Positions 43,370 to 52,660 of a stretch of 64,000 bases of DNA are shown piece after piece. The number at the start of each line of letters is the position of its first letter. The first letter of the stretch is position 1. The notes beneath the pieces were generated by a model. The model worked only from the letters and a program-made list of their open reading frames with translations, ran no database searches and was not told where the DNA came from. Source of the DNA: Firm-04 sp045617625. Its GTDB lineage: Bacteria > Bacillota > Clostridia > Oscillospirales > Ruminococcaceae. The stretch lies in contig JAZLJA010000052.1 in assembly GCA_045617625.1 (NCBI GenBank), positions 9,853 through 73,852 on the forward strand, written 5' to 3'. Made by a program: the position numbers and the translations under genes.

Positions 43370-43840
43370 ATGCCAAGAAGAGGCAGTATCGCTAAGCGTG
43401 ACGTTCTGGAAGATCCGATGTATCATTCCAAGCTCGTAACACGGCTTATCAACAACATCATGCTTGACGGTAAGAAGGGCGTCGCACAGAAGATTGTTTA
43501 CGACGCATTCGATATCGTCAAGGAAAAGACCGAGAGAGAACCTCTTGAGGTCTTTGAGCAGGCAATGGAAAACATCATGCCGCTCCTCGAAGTCAAAGCT
43601 CGCCGTATGGGCGGTGCAACCTATCAGGTTCCGATGGAGGTTCGTCCCGAACGCCGTCAGACTCTCGGCCTGCGCTGGATCACCAAGTATTCCAGACTGC
43701 GCTCTGAGAAAACCATGAAGGAACGCCTTGCAGGCGAAATCCTCGACGCTGTGAACGGCGTCGGCGGCGCTTGCAAAAAGCGTGAAGACACTCACAAGAT
43801 GGCAGAAGCAAACAAGGCTTTTGCACATTACCGCTGGTAA
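43370..43840 (+). CDS. rpsG: 30S ribosomal protein S7
   Basis: A 156-residue S7, the primary assembly protein of the 30S head. Recognisable are MPRRGSIAKRDVLEDPMY, the LLEVKARRMGGATYQVPMEVRPERRQ core and the RLAGEILDAVNG helix. The RBS is AAGGAGG. A 175-bp gap follows rpsL; it contains a CACAAG/CTTGTG hairpin and a TATAAT with a poorly spaced TTGATA, so a secondary promoter is possible but unproven. Confidence 0.98.
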   Translation: MPRRGSIAKRDVLEDPMYHSKLVTRLINNIMLDGKKGVAQKIVYDAFDIVKEKTEREPLEVFEQAMENIMPLLEVKARRMGGATYQVPMEVRPERRQTLGLRWITKYSRLRSEKTMKERLAGEILDAVNGVGGACKKREDTHKMAEANKAFAHYRW

Positions 43841-43938
43841 TTCTCTTGGCGCGTTTCTGCCGAGAATGCGGCGGAAATCATGTTGCGAAGCATAGGGCTT
43901 CGTAAATGCGGCCAGACGAATTTTTAGGAGGAAACCAA

Positions 43939-46023
43939 ATGCCAAGAGATTGTTCCCTTGAAATGACCCGAAACATCGGCATTATGGCTCATATCGACGC
44001 CGGTAAAACCACCACCACCGAACGTATCCTGTATTACACCGGTATCAACCACAAGATCGGTGATACCCATGAGGGTACTGCAACGATGGACTGGATGGCG
44101 CAGGAGCAGGAGCGTGGTATCACCATCACCTCTGCTGCAACCACCGCTTACTGGCAGGAGCATCGTATCAATATCATTGATACCCCCGGCCACGTTGACT
44201 TTACCGTCGAAGTTGAGCGTTCCCTGCGTGTTCTGGATGGTTCTGTTACCGTTCTCTGCGCAAAGGGCGGCGTTGAGCCGCAGTCTGAAACCGTTTGGCG
44301 TCAGGCTGATAAATACCAAGTTCCGCGTATGGTCTATATCAACAAAATGGATATCATGGGCGCGGATTTCTACCGCGTTGTGGACATGATGAAAGACCGC
44401 CTCAAGTGCAATGCTGTTCCGATCCAGATCCCGATCGGCGCTGAGACCTTCTTCAAAGGTCTTGTCGATCTGCTGGAGATGAAAGCATACATTTATCACG
44501 ACGATCTGGGCAAGGAGATCACCGTTGAGGATATCCCCCACGAAGTTGCTGATAAGGCGGAAGAATACCATGCAAACCTCATCGAAGCCCTCGCTGAGCT
44601 GGATGAGGATCTCATGGAAAAGTACCTCAACGAAGAGGACTTCACCATTGAGGAAATGAAGAAGGTCATCCGCAGAGCGACCATTGCAAACGAGATGGTT
44701 CCCGTTTGCTGCGGTACGTCTTATAAGAACAAGGGCGTTCAGAAGCTTCTGGATGCAGTTGTGGATTATATGCCTTCTCCGCTGGATGTCCCCGCAATCA
44801 AGGGTGTCAACCCTGACACTGATGAGGAAGAGGAGCGTCCTTCTTCCGATGATGAGCCGTTTGCAGCTCTTGCATTCAAGATCGCAACCGACCCGTTCGT
44901 CGGCAAGCTGTGCTATTTCCGCGTCTATTCCGGTAAGGTTGACGCAGGTACGACTGTTCTCAATGCCTGCAAGAAGCAGCGTGAGCGTATGGGCCGTATC
45001 CTTCAGATGCACGCAAACCACAGAAAAGACCTCGATACCATCTATGCAGGTGATATCGCGGCTGTCATCGGTGTCAAGTACACCACCACAGGTGACACCC
45101 TCTGCGATGAAAACCATCCGATCATTCTGGAATCCATGGAATTCCCGGATCCTGTTATCGACCTCGCAATCGAGCCGAAAACCAAGGCCGGTCAGGAAAA
45201 AATGGGTATCGCACTCTCCAAACTGGCTGAGGAAGACCCGACATTCCGTACATGGACAGACCACGAAACCGGTCAGACCATCATCGCAGGTATGGGCGAA
45301 CTGCACCTTGAAATCATCGTTGACCGTTTGCTCCGCGAATTCAAGGTGGAAGCAAATGTCGGCGCACCGCAGGTTTCTTACAAGGAAACCATTCGCAAGA
45401 AGGTCGATACCGAGTACAAGCACAAGAAGCAGACGGGTGGTACCGGTCAGTTCGGTCATGTCAAGATCACCGTTGTACCGAATGAACCTGGTGCAGGCTA
45501 TGAGTTTGTCAATGCAATCGTCGGCGGCGCAATTCCGAAGGAATATATCCCCGCAGTCGATGCAGGTATCAAGAGCGCAATGGCAGCAGGTACTGTTGCA
45601 GGCTATCAGGTCGTCGATGTGAAAGTCACCCTTTGGGATGGTTCTTATCACGAAGTCGACTCCTCTGAAATGGCATTCAAGATTGCAGGCTCTATGGCTT
45701 TCAAGCAGGCAATGCGTTCCGCAGACCCCGTTCTGCTCGAACCGCTCATGAAGGTTTCCGTGTTCGTTCCGGAACAGTACATGGGCGATGTGTTCGGCGA
45801 TCTGAACGGCAGACGCGGTCAGATTCAGGGTCAGGAAGTCCACAACGGCGTTTCGCAGATCGATGCACTCGTGCCGCTGAGCAACATGTTCGGCTACGCA
45901 AGTGACCTGCGTTCCCGCTCTCAGGGCCGCGGCAACTACACAATGGAGCCGCACAGCTTTGCTGAAGTTCCGAAGAGCATCGCAGACAAGATCAAGAGCG
46001 AACGCGGTCACGGCGAGGACTAA
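43939..46023 (+). CDS. fusA: Elongation factor G
   Basis: A 694-residue translational GTPase that drives translocation. G1 is AHIDAGKTTTTE, the switch II motif DTPGHVDFT and G4 NKMD; domains II-V follow, ending in the typical acidic/charged tail. RBS AGGAGG. It completes the str operon and is followed by a terminator and a separate tuf promoter. Confidence 0.98.
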   Translation: MPRDCSLEMTRNIGIMAHIDAGKTTTTERILYYTGINHKIGDTHEGTATMDWMAQEQERGITITSAATTAYWQEHRINIIDTPGHVDFTVEVERSLRVLDGSVTVLCAKGGVEPQSETVWRQADKYQVPRMVYINKMDIMGADFYRVVDMMKDRLKCNAVPIQIPIGAETFFKGLVDLLEMKAYIYHDDLGKEITVEDIPHEVADKAEEYHANLIEALAELDEDLMEKYLNEEDFTIEEMKKVIRRATIANEMVPVCCGTSYKNKGVQKLLDAVVDYMPSPLDVPAIKGVNPDTDEEEERPSSDDEPFAALAFKIATDPFVGKLCYFRVYSGKVDAGTTVLNACKKQRERMGRILQMHANHRKDLDTIYAGDIAAVIGVKYTTTGDTLCDENHPIILESMEFPDPVIDLAIEPKTKAGQEKMGIALSKLAEEDPTFRTWTDHETGQTIIAGMGELHLEIIVDRLLREFKVEANVGAPQVSYKETIRKKVDTEYKHKKQTGGTGQFGHVKITVVPNEPGAGYEFVNAIVGGAIPKEYIPAVDAGIKSAMAAGTVAGYQVVDVKVTLWDGSYHEVDSSEMAFKIAGSMAFKQAMRSADPVLLEPLMKVSVFVPEQYMGDVFGDLNGRRGQIQGQEVHNGVSQIDALVPLSNMFGYASDLRSRSQGRGNYTMEPHSFAEVPKSIADKIKSERGHGED

Positions 46024-46048
46024 TCTCCGAACCATAATTCAAAATCCA

Positions 46049-46110
46049 CCGAAAATCGCATAACATCGTGATTTTTCATGATGTTTGCGATTTCTCGGAA
46101 ATTTTTTCAA
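46049..46110 (+). terminator. Terminator-like hairpin after fusA
   Basis: AAATCGCA-AACATC pairs with GATGTT-TGCGATTT, closed further by CCGA/TCGG, and is followed by a T-run. It ends the str transcript just upstream of the tuf promoter. Confidence 0.75.
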
Positions 46111-46117
46111 AAAACAC

Positions 46118-46146
46118 TTGCTTTTTTTTCGGAAATCTGGTAAAAT
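46118..46146 (+). promoter_or_regulatory. Sigma-A promoter of tuf
   Basis: TTGCTT (46118-46123), 17-bp spacer, TAAAAT (46141-46146), leaving a ~78-nt leader. Confidence 0.85.
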
Positions 46147-46230
46147 ATAGATGTCGGGTCTTTGTCGTCTTTGATAATGACCGAGAAAACTATATTTGCC
46201 GACAAATTTGATTCTAGGAGGATGATTCCA

Positions 46231-47433
46231 ATGGCAAAAGAACATTTCGAACGTACGAAACCCCATGTCAACATCGGTACTATCGGCCACGTTGACCACG
46301 GCAAGACCACCACTACTGCTGCGATCACTAAGTATCTGGCAATGAAGGGTCAGGCAAAGTTTGAGGACTATTCCATGATCGATAAGGCTCCTGAAGAGCG
46401 CGAACGTGGTATCACAATCAACACTGCTCACGTTGAGTATGAGACTGACAACCGTCACTATGCTCACGTTGACTGCCCTGGTCACGCTGACTATATCAAG
46501 AACATGATCACCGGTGCTGCACAGATGGACGGTGCAATCCTGGTCGTTGCTGCTTCCGATGGCCCTATGGCTCAGACCAAAGAGCACATCCTGCTGGCTC
46601 GTCAGGTTGGCGTTCCTGCAATCGTTGTTTTCATGAACAAGACTGACCTCGTTGATGACGAGGAACTGCTCGAGCTGGTTGAAATGGATATCCGTGACAC
46701 CCTGAGCAAGTATGAATTCCCCGGCGATGACATTCCGATCGTCAAGGGTTCTGCTTTCAAGGCTCTGGATTCCGCTTCCACTGATCCTTCTGATCCTGTC
46801 TATGCTTGCATTCAGGAACTGATGGATGCTGTTGACTCCTACATTCCTACTCCTGACCGTAAGGCTGACCAGCCGTTCCTGATGCCTGTTGAGGACACCA
46901 TGACCATTTCCGGCCGTGGTACTGTTGCAACCGGCCGTGTTGAGCGTGGTCAGGTTAAGGTTGGCGAGACCGTCGAAATCGTTGGTCTGAAGGAAGAAAA
47001 GGGCTCTACTGTTGTTACCGGTCTGGAAATGTTCCGCAAGACTCTGGATTACGCAGAGGCTGGCGATAACATCGGCGCACTGCTCCGTGGTATCGCTCGT
47101 AAGGACATCGAAAGAGGACAGGTTCTCTGCAAGCCCGGTTCCATCCAGCCCCACACCAAGTTCAAGGGTCAGGTCTACGTTCTGAAGAAGGAAGAAGGCG
47201 GCCGTCATAAGCCTTTCTTCACCAACTACAGACCGCAGTTCTATTTCCGTACAACTGACGTTACCGGTATCATCACACTGCCCGATGGCGTTCAGATGTG
47301 CAACCCTGGCGACAACATCGAGATCGCTGTTGAGCTGATCACTCCGATCGCTATCGAAAAGGGTCTCCGTTTCGCTATCCGTGAAGGCGGCAGAACTGTT
47401 GGTTCCGGCGTTGTTATTGATATCAACGAATAA
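46231..47433 (+). CDS. tuf: Elongation factor Tu
   Basis: A 400-residue EF-Tu delivering aminoacyl-tRNA to the ribosome. G1 GHVDHGKTTTT, switch II DCPGHADYIKNM, G4 NKTD, and domain 3 ending in VGSGVVIDINE. RBS AGGAGG before ATG 46231. It has its own promoter and terminator, separate from rpsL-rpsG-fusA. Codon use is strongly biased, as expected for a highly expressed gene. Confidence 0.99.
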   Translation: MAKEHFERTKPHVNIGTIGHVDHGKTTTTAAITKYLAMKGQAKFEDYSMIDKAPEERERGITINTAHVEYETDNRHYAHVDCPGHADYIKNMITGAAQMDGAILVVAASDGPMAQTKEHILLARQVGVPAIVVFMNKTDLVDDEELLELVEMDIRDTLSKYEFPGDDIPIVKGSAFKALDSASTDPSDPVYACIQELMDAVDSYIPTPDRKADQPFLMPVEDTMTISGRGTVATGRVERGQVKVGETVEIVGLKEEKGSTVVTGLEMFRKTLDYAEAGDNIGALLRGIARKDIERGQVLCKPGSIQPHTKFKGQVYVLKKEEGGRHKPFFTNYRPQFYFRTTDVTGIITLPDGVQMCNPGDNIEIAVELITPIAIEKGLRFAIREGGRTVGSGVVIDINE

Positions 47434-47445
47434 TTTTGTGCGTTC

Positions 47446-47482
47446 AAAATCCGCTGTATCCTTTGGGTACAGCGGATTTTTT
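47446..47482 (+). terminator. Intrinsic terminator after tuf
   Basis: AATCCGCTGTA pairs perfectly with TACAGCGGATT around a short loop and runs into TTTTTT. Confidence 0.93.
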
Positions 47483-47609
47483 ATGCCCGATTTCTCAATA
47501 CTTCCGGAACAAAAGAAACGGACGCCCGAAAATGGTCGTCCGTTTCAGTTTGTCGGATCAGCGTGGTGGAATCCTTTGGCGAGATTTGGAGCGAAGCTCC
47601 ATTCCAAAA

Positions 47610-48104
47610 TTAAGACTGCGTGGCTGCCGATGCTGAACTGCTGTTATCGTTGCAGGCGTCAATAATCATCAGAATACTCAGCGCAAGCACGGGGTCAACA
47701 CCGCTTTGAATGTCCAGCTCATATGAATCGCCGAACGTGAACCACTTTTTTGACACGGTGATGATGGTTTCACCGTTAGAGGTCACTGAATAATTATGCG
47801 AACAAAAATCACCCTGAATGACCCAGCCCTGTGGCATGACCAGATATTGCTGCTTGAGCAGAGTGAATTTCTTGATTACTTCCGCCGCCTCTTGCCCGTT
47901 ACGGTCGATGAAATACCGCGGAAGCATTGACAGAACCTTTTGCCGCACCATGCCGATTTCAAAACCGATTGCATCATATATGTGCAGCTTATCACCCCAC
48001 GAGAAAACCTCACCCTGAACAGTGTAAACGGTGTTTGATTCTTCGTCCAGCACATTGAATTTGTCGGCAATGGAAAAGAATTTTTCCTTGATGTATAGTT
48101 TCAT
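47610..48104 (-). CDS. LURP-one/tubby-C2-like protein
   Basis: A 164-residue protein. The opening MKLYIKEKFFSIADKFNVLDEESNTVYTVQGEVFSWGDKLHIYD and the later strands (QQYLVMPQGWVIQGDFCSHNYSV, TIITVSKKWFTFGDSYELDI) show the repeated strand pattern of the LURP-one-related beta-barrel family, related to phospholipid scramblases and tubby. Bacterial members have no settled function. The start at 48104 follows GGAGGAACAGC. It lies 11 bp behind a GNAT gene on the same strand. Confidence 0.82.
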   Translation of the reverse strand: MKLYIKEKFFSIADKFNVLDEESNTVYTVQGEVFSWGDKLHIYDAIGFEIGMVRQKVLSMLPRYFIDRNGQEAAEVIKKFTLLKQQYLVMPQGWVIQGDFCSHNYSVTSNGETIITVSKKWFTFGDSYELDIQSGVDPVLALSILMIIDACNDNSSSASAATQS

Positions 48105-48115
48105 GCTGTTCCTCC

Positions 48116-48550
48116 TCACAGCCATTGAATGAACGCTGTTTTGTCTTTTTTGTTATAGCCTGCACGTTCATAAAAGCGCAGGGTGCTTTCGAGCTTTGAA
48201 CCTGTCAGCAGCATCATTTTGTAGCAGTTGCAGGATTTTGCAATGCCGCGTGCAAAATCGAGACAAGCAGTGGCGAGCCCTTTGCCGCGATGTGCTTCGT
48301 CGGTGATGACGTTTTCGATGAGCGCATAGGGCTGCTGATTGTGCGTCAGATTCGGCACGATCACACAGACACAGCTTGAAACGATGCAGTCGTTTTCCTC
48401 GCAAACGATGATGCGGTGATTCGGATCGGCAAGAATGTTTTCCCAAATTTCAAGCACTTGCTCGGATTTTTGCGGAAAAGGATTGTCGTGCAGCTGCATA
48501 TACAACCGCATCAGCCCATCGAAATCTTCGGCGATTGCTTCACGGATCAT
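48116..48550 (-). CDS. GNAT-family N-acetyltransferase
   Basis: A 144-residue GNAT protein. The acetyl-CoA pyrophosphate loop is in VITDEAHRGKGLATACLDFA (R-G-K-G-L-A), with the C-terminal NCYKMMLLTGSKLESTLRFYERAGY motif. It transfers an acetyl group to an unknown amine. The start at 48550 follows AAGGAGG; an open frame begins at 48577 without an RBS. It heads a two-gene unit with the LURP-one-like gene. Confidence 0.88.
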   Translation of the reverse strand: MIREAIAEDFDGLMRLYMQLHDNPFPQKSEQVLEIWENILADPNHRIIVCEENDCIVSSCVCVIVPNLTHNQQPYALIENVITDEAHRGKGLATACLDFARGIAKSCNCYKMMLLTGSKLESTLRFYERAGYNKKDKTAFIQWL

Positions 48551-48590
48551 CAGAAGTCCTCCTTTGCTGTTTGACATACATTATAACATA

Positions 48591-48872
48591 TTATCGTAAG
48601 AATTGCAATGGGAGATGCAGAAAATAGTGACCGTATTGCTGCATGGATGCAAAAATGGCTGTCGGCATTGCCGACTTATAACATATAGATGTATGCCTGA
48701 ACATATGAGGATGGATTTTTGGCAGACCATTCTGTTCGGGAAATCTGTTGAGCCGGCGGTCGCCAGCATTGGTTTTACAGCCGTCCTGGATATGGGAATC
48801 GGATTCACGCATCACAAAGCATCGGCAGATGTGAATTCGATTGCTCTCAAAGTCGATGTTATCCCATGTCAA
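48591..48872 (-). pseudogene. Remnant of a tyrosine recombinase (integrase)
   Basis: A 93-codon frame without its own start signal reads TWDNIDFESNRIHI, then IQDGCKTNAGDR, then GLPKIHPHMFRHT. This is the order seen in phage-type integrases: an L-T-W-x-D-I-D-F core strand, a K-T-x-A-G-x-R loop, and the HxxR active-site helix. The span between the KTNAG loop and the HxxR box is far too short, so an internal deletion is likely. The N-terminal domain and the catalytic Tyr are absent and a stop lies just upstream of TWDNIDF. It adjoins the accessory operon at 49-57 kb. Confidence 0.6.
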
Positions 48873-48929
48873 TGCGCAGAATCATTTGTTTTCATAACGA
48901 GTGTTTATTCATTCATGCGTATATCAGAA

Positions 48930-48968
48930 TTTACATTTTGTTTACCTCTCGCTGAATACTTGATGCAT
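48930..48968 (+). promoter_or_regulatory. Candidate response-regulator box, copy 1
   Basis: TTTACATTTTGTTTAC, 4 variable bases, CGCTGAATACTTGATGCAT. TTTAC is repeated 11 bp apart, one helical turn, as in OmpR/PhoB-type sites. Ten bases after the block is TACAAT (48979-48984) with TG one base ahead (extended -10). Copy 2 is at 52621-52659. Confidence 0.55.
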
Positions 48969-48997
48969 CGGCTTTTGTTACAATCAAAGCAGAAGAT

Positions 48998-49026
48998 TTG
49001 ATTATCATTCCAATTTATGGTATAAT
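48998..49026 (+). promoter_or_regulatory. Candidate sigma-A promoter of the lipoprotein operon
   Basis: TTGATT (48998-49003), 17-bp spacer, TATAAT (49021-49026). A start near 49033 would leave only ~14 nt of leader, so this promoter and the extended -10 at 48979 are alternatives. Confidence 0.6.
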
Positions 49027-49046
49027 GATGCAAAGGAGAAGACACC

Positions 49047-50585
49047 ATGAAATACAGACAGATTCTTGCCGCTGCGATGGCATCTGTGCTATTCACAGGA
49101 TGCGCGGAGAACCCCGATTCTGATATCGTTGTGCATAAGAACATGGAAAATCTCATCAGCGAGGCACAGCGGACCGATGTCAGTAAGGCTGAGGTCGAGG
49201 ATTTGCAGAAGTTTGATCACTATGAAGCGGATTTTTCTGATGAAAGTCTGCACGTTAATGTTCATGCAGATGCCGATGTGGATATTCCGCAGACGGACAA
49301 ACTCTCGGTTTTCCGCGTGAAGCAGCATATATTCACGAATGCGGATATTGAACCGTTTCGTCAGGCATTCTTCGGGGATGCTGAAATTTATGACGGGATT
49401 CTCATGTCGCAGGAAACGAAATCTGATCTGGAACCGCAGATCGCGGATTGCCGCACACGGCTGGATGAGGCAGCCGGCCGCGAAACGCATAGCAAGGATG
49501 AGGAAACGACACGACAGCAGATGATACAGGAATACCAAAAGGAATTGGATGCTTTGCAGACGAGATATGAAGCCGCAGCCTTTGAGACCGCGCTTGTCCC
49601 CTCGGACGGCAAGCTGCAAAATGTCGCGGAAAAACTTGCATCCGGCGAAAATCAGACATACTGGAAATGGCTGTCCGAGCTTGAATCCGAGGAGGTTGTC
49701 GAAATGCGCACTGCCGACAATCATGCCTCGCTCTATGTCTCAAACAATCCCGATCGCGGCAACTGTCTCAAATATTCAGCATCGCCGGTCGGAACAGAGT
49801 TTATGACGATTCTTGGCGATGTGCATAATCTTAACAATGCGAAAACACAAATCGGCTCGGAGCTGCCGCTGCTGGACGGCGGCATTGATTCGTCAACCAA
49901 GCTCACGCCGATCCCGAATGACAGTGCCGAGCTTTCGCAGATGGATGCACAGAAGCAGGCAGAGGACTTTCTGCAAAAGGTCGGGCTTGGGGATTTTGCG
50001 TTCAGTGAGGGCGGAAAGTATCAGGTCTATCTCGATCTTCGCTCAAAGGACGGAAATGCGTATAAACAGACCTGTTATGTGCTGCACTATTACCGCTGCT
50101 TTGACGGTGTCATGCTCGATCAGGCAAGCGGTATGAAATCCGCTGACAGTTGGGAGGGCGACAGCTACCGCAAACAGGAATGGGGCGGCGAATCCGTCGA
50201 ATTTATGATCAATGATGTCGGTATCGTCTGGTTCAGCTGGAATGCACCGCTCGATATCATGGAAACTGTGGTCGATCATGCTGCATTGCAACCGTTTGAA
50301 ACGATCCGCGAAACCTTTGAAAAGATGATGCCGATGACCGGCGCAAACCAGTTTCCGGAGGAGATCGGTTCGGAGATCAGCATTGACCGCGTAACGCTCT
50401 CTTACAGCCGCATCAGTGAAAAAAACAGCTTCGATACGGGACTTATCGTACCGGTCTGGGGTTTTCGCGGCATACGGAAAGAATTTCTTGTTTCTGAGGG
50501 ATATGCTCTTAATCCAAGGTATTTCACGCAAATGGCGATCAACGCGATCGACGGCTCGGTGATTGATTCTGCGCTCGGATACTGA
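49047..50585 (+). CDS. Secreted lipoprotein of unknown function, linked to a two-component system
   Basis: A 512-residue predicted lipoprotein: signal sequence with lipobox LFTGC (Cys ~19), then a mostly polar extracytoplasmic protein. A helical/coiled region lies near 120-175 (TRLDEAAGRETHSKDEETTRQQMIQEYQKELDALQTRYE) and the C-terminal half is beta-rich. No enzyme motif was recognised; it recalls lipoproteins annotated DUF6034, from memory only. RBS AAAGGAGAAG. It is 12 bp before a response regulator, so it may be the sensor's extracellular accessory or a regulated target. Confidence 0.78.
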   Translation: MKYRQILAAAMASVLFTGCAENPDSDIVVHKNMENLISEAQRTDVSKAEVEDLQKFDHYEADFSDESLHVNVHADADVDIPQTDKLSVFRVKQHIFTNADIEPFRQAFFGDAEIYDGILMSQETKSDLEPQIADCRTRLDEAAGRETHSKDEETTRQQMIQEYQKELDALQTRYEAAAFETALVPSDGKLQNVAEKLASGENQTYWKWLSELESEEVVEMRTADNHASLYVSNNPDRGNCLKYSASPVGTEFMTILGDVHNLNNAKTQIGSELPLLDGGIDSSTKLTPIPNDSAELSQMDAQKQAEDFLQKVGLGDFAFSEGGKYQVYLDLRSKDGNAYKQTCYVLHYYRCFDGVMLDQASGMKSADSWEGDSYRKQEWGGESVEFMINDVGIVWFSWNAPLDIMETVVDHAALQPFETIRETFEKMMPMTGANQFPEEIGSEISIDRVTLSYSRISEKNSFDTGLIVPVWGFRGIRKEFLVSEGYALNPRYFTQMAINAIDGSVIDSALGY

Positions 50586-50597
50586 TAAGGAGAATAT

Positions 50598-51281
50598 ATG
50601 CACAAACGAATTTTGATCGCGGAGGATGATACCGCGATCGCACGGCTGATCGCAATGAATCTGAAAGCGGCAGGCATGGAGCCTGTCATCTTTCCGGACG
50701 GCGAGGCGGCAGCACAGTCGCTCCCTGCCGATCATCGCTACGATCTGGCACTTCTTGATATCATGATGCCGAAAAAAGACGGATTTGCGCTGTTTCGGGA
50801 TATCAAGCCTTATGGCATCCCGGTGATCTTCCTGACGGCAAAGGATGATCTTGATTCCAAGATCACAGGCTTGCAGGACGGCGCGGAGGATTATATCGTC
50901 AAGCCGTTTGAGATGCTCGAATTGCTTGTACGCATGGAAAAAGTCATGAACCGCACACAAAAGCCCTCTGATACACTTGAGATCGGAGGGCTTACGGTGC
51001 GTCTGAACGAACACCGTGTTCTGTACGGCAAAACGGAAATTCCGCTGAAACCGATGGAATTTGAATTGCTTGTTGTGCTGATCCGTCATAAAAACACGGC
51101 AATTTCGCGTGAAGAACTGCTCTCGATGGTCTGGGGCGTGAATTATCTCGGCGAAACGCGCACGGTCGATGTGCATATCGGACAGCTTCGCAAAAAACTC
51201 GGACTGCAAACGGCAAACGCTCCGCATCTTGCGATCGTGACCGTTCCGAAAGTCGGTTATCGTCTGGAGGAATTATCATGA
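50598..51281 (+). CDS. OmpR-family response regulator
   Basis: A 227-residue regulator. The receiver domain (~1-120) has acidic pocket residues Asp10-Asp11, the phosphorylation site Asp54 (LALLDIMMP) and Lys in FLTAKDD. The C-terminal winged helix (~130-225) has PLKPMEFELLVVLIRHKNTAISREELLSMVW and RTVDVHIGQLRKKLG, the OmpR/PhoB DNA-binding type, which normally reads direct repeats spaced ~11 bp. Its stop overlaps the kinase start by ATGA. It is the likely reader of the boxes at 48930 and 52621. Confidence 0.96.
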   Translation: MHKRILIAEDDTAIARLIAMNLKAAGMEPVIFPDGEAAAQSLPADHRYDLALLDIMMPKKDGFALFRDIKPYGIPVIFLTAKDDLDSKITGLQDGAEDYIVKPFEMLELLVRMEKVMNRTQKPSDTLEIGGLTVRLNEHRVLYGKTEIPLKPMEFELLVVLIRHKNTAISREELLSMVWGVNYLGETRTVDVHIGQLRKKLGLQTANAPHLAIVTVPKVGYRLEELS

Positions 51282-52654
51282 AGATGAAGCTGCGTACACG
51301 GATCACGGCGATCGCAGCACTCATCATTCTGCTTGTGACGGCGATCAGCGATGGTGTGATCTGGATGATCTGCCGCAGTGTTCTGATGCATGAAGCCGAA
51401 CAGACAGCCCTTCGGCAAATGACCGAACTGCAATCCGATCTGGAACGGCAGCAGATGCGATACGGCTTAAGAACCATGAGTGATCCGGAACTGTCATTCT
51501 TTTTCAAACGCCGCGGTGACGAATATGTGATCTGTATGCGCGGTGATAAAATACTGTATAATCAGACTGTTCTGACGGAAACCGACCTTGCAGAAATCAA
51601 GGAGCATTCTGTCAGATATTTAGAAATTGCAGGCAGACCGATTCTGATTATATATGCGAAACAAGCAGCCGGCTCAATTATTTTAGGGCTCTGTCAGATA
51701 ACCGATCTTTCTCCCGTGATGCGCCGTCAGCGGCTGCTTGCGCTCGGAATGCTCGGTGTGCTGCTCATTGTCTGCATACCGGCTATGATTGTGCTGTATC
51801 TGCTGATGCGCCGAACAATGAAGCCGCTTGGAATACTATCAGACAGTGCAAAACAGATCGCGGCAGGTGCTTATGAAGAACGTGCCGCAATTTCAGGCAG
51901 CGATGAGATCGGGCTGCTGGCGGAGGACTTCAACAAAATGGCGGATGCCGTACAGGAGAAAATTGCAGTGCTTACGGATTCTGAGCAGCGGAAAACGATG
52001 TTCATGGCGGATTTTTCGCATGAATTGAAAACGCCGCTGACTGCGATTTCGGGTTTTGCGCAGACGCTCCGAACCGTGAAGCTCTCGGAGGATGAACAGG
52101 AAGAAGCACTTAGTTATATCTATTCAGAGAGCAAGCGTCTTGACCGCCTTTCCAAGAAAATGATGCGGATGATGCAGCTTGACCGCACCGAATCGCTGCA
52201 AATGAAAGAGATCGGCTGCAAAGAATTGCTGGATGCCGTTGCCGAAACGTGCAGACCGCTTGCAGAAAAGCAGAATATTTGGCTGCAAATCGGACAATGC
52301 AGCGGTATCATACACGGCGATTTTGATTTGCTCCATGATGCGCTCTGCAACCTGACAGAAAATGCTTTCAAAGCAAGTACAGCAGGACAAACCGTTACGC
52401 TCAGCGCAGAAAACGGCTGTATCACCGTGCAGGATGAGGGCTGCGGAATTCCGCAGGAGGAAATCAAAAACCTGACTGAACCGTTTTACATGGTCGATAA
52501 ATCCAGAAGCCGAAGCGCAGGCGGTGCGGGGCTCGGACTTTCGATTGTAAAGCAAATCATTCAGCTTCACGGTGCAGAAATGGAGATACAAAGCGAACCT
52601 GACATCGGAACGGCAGTCATTTTACATTTTGTTTACACGCCGCTGAATACTTGA
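51278..52654 (+). CDS. Sensor histidine kinase
   Basis: A 458-residue membrane kinase. Two membrane helices (~8-28 and ~153-176) enclose a ~120-residue external sensor region; HAMP follows (~177-230), then the dimerisation helix with His248 in FMADFSHELKTPLTA, and an ATPase domain with the N box NLTENAFKAS, G1 VQDEGCGIP, and G2 GGAGLGLSIVKQI. The external domain is large enough to bind a ligand directly, unlike the short loops of BceS-type kinases. Copy 2 of the 39-bp motif overlaps its last codons. Confidence 0.95.
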   Translation: MKMKLRTRITAIAALIILLVTAISDGVIWMICRSVLMHEAEQTALRQMTELQSDLERQQMRYGLRTMSDPELSFFFKRRGDEYVICMRGDKILYNQTVLTETDLAEIKEHSVRYLEIAGRPILIIYAKQAAGSIILGLCQITDLSPVMRRQRLLALGMLGVLLIVCIPAMIVLYLLMRRTMKPLGILSDSAKQIAAGAYEERAAISGSDEIGLLAEDFNKMADAVQEKIAVLTDSEQRKTMFMADFSHELKTPLTAISGFAQTLRTVKLSEDEQEEALSYIYSESKRLDRLSKKMMRMMQLDRTESLQMKEIGCKELLDAVAETCRPLAEKQNIWLQIGQCSGIIHGDFDLLHDALCNLTENAFKASTAGQTVTLSAENGCITVQDEGCGIPQEEIKNLTEPFYMVDKSRSRSAGGAGLGLSIVKQIIQLHGAEMEIQSEPDIGTAVILHFVYTPLNT

Positions 52655-52659
52655 TGCAT
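52621..52659 (+). promoter_or_regulatory. Candidate response-regulator box, copy 2
   Basis: The same two blocks as at 48930-48968, identical over 16 and 19 bases with only the 4-base spacer different. Ten bases later is TATCAT (52670-52675) preceded by TG one base ahead, the same geometry as copy 1. The motif lies over the 3' end of the kinase gene and ~50 bp before the first permease gene. Confidence 0.55.
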
Positions 52660-52660
52660 G

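Noticed and set aside
43924..46035. A 703-codon minus-strand open frame opposite fusA
   Set aside because: It mirrors EF-G codon by codon; the lack of stops comes from strong codon bias. Its composition (many Cys, His, Asp, Ile) is not protein-like and there is no RBS.
48603..49001. A plus-strand 132-codon frame over the integrase remnant
   Set aside because: It has no RBS and no family resemblance, and the opposite strand carries the integrase motifs.
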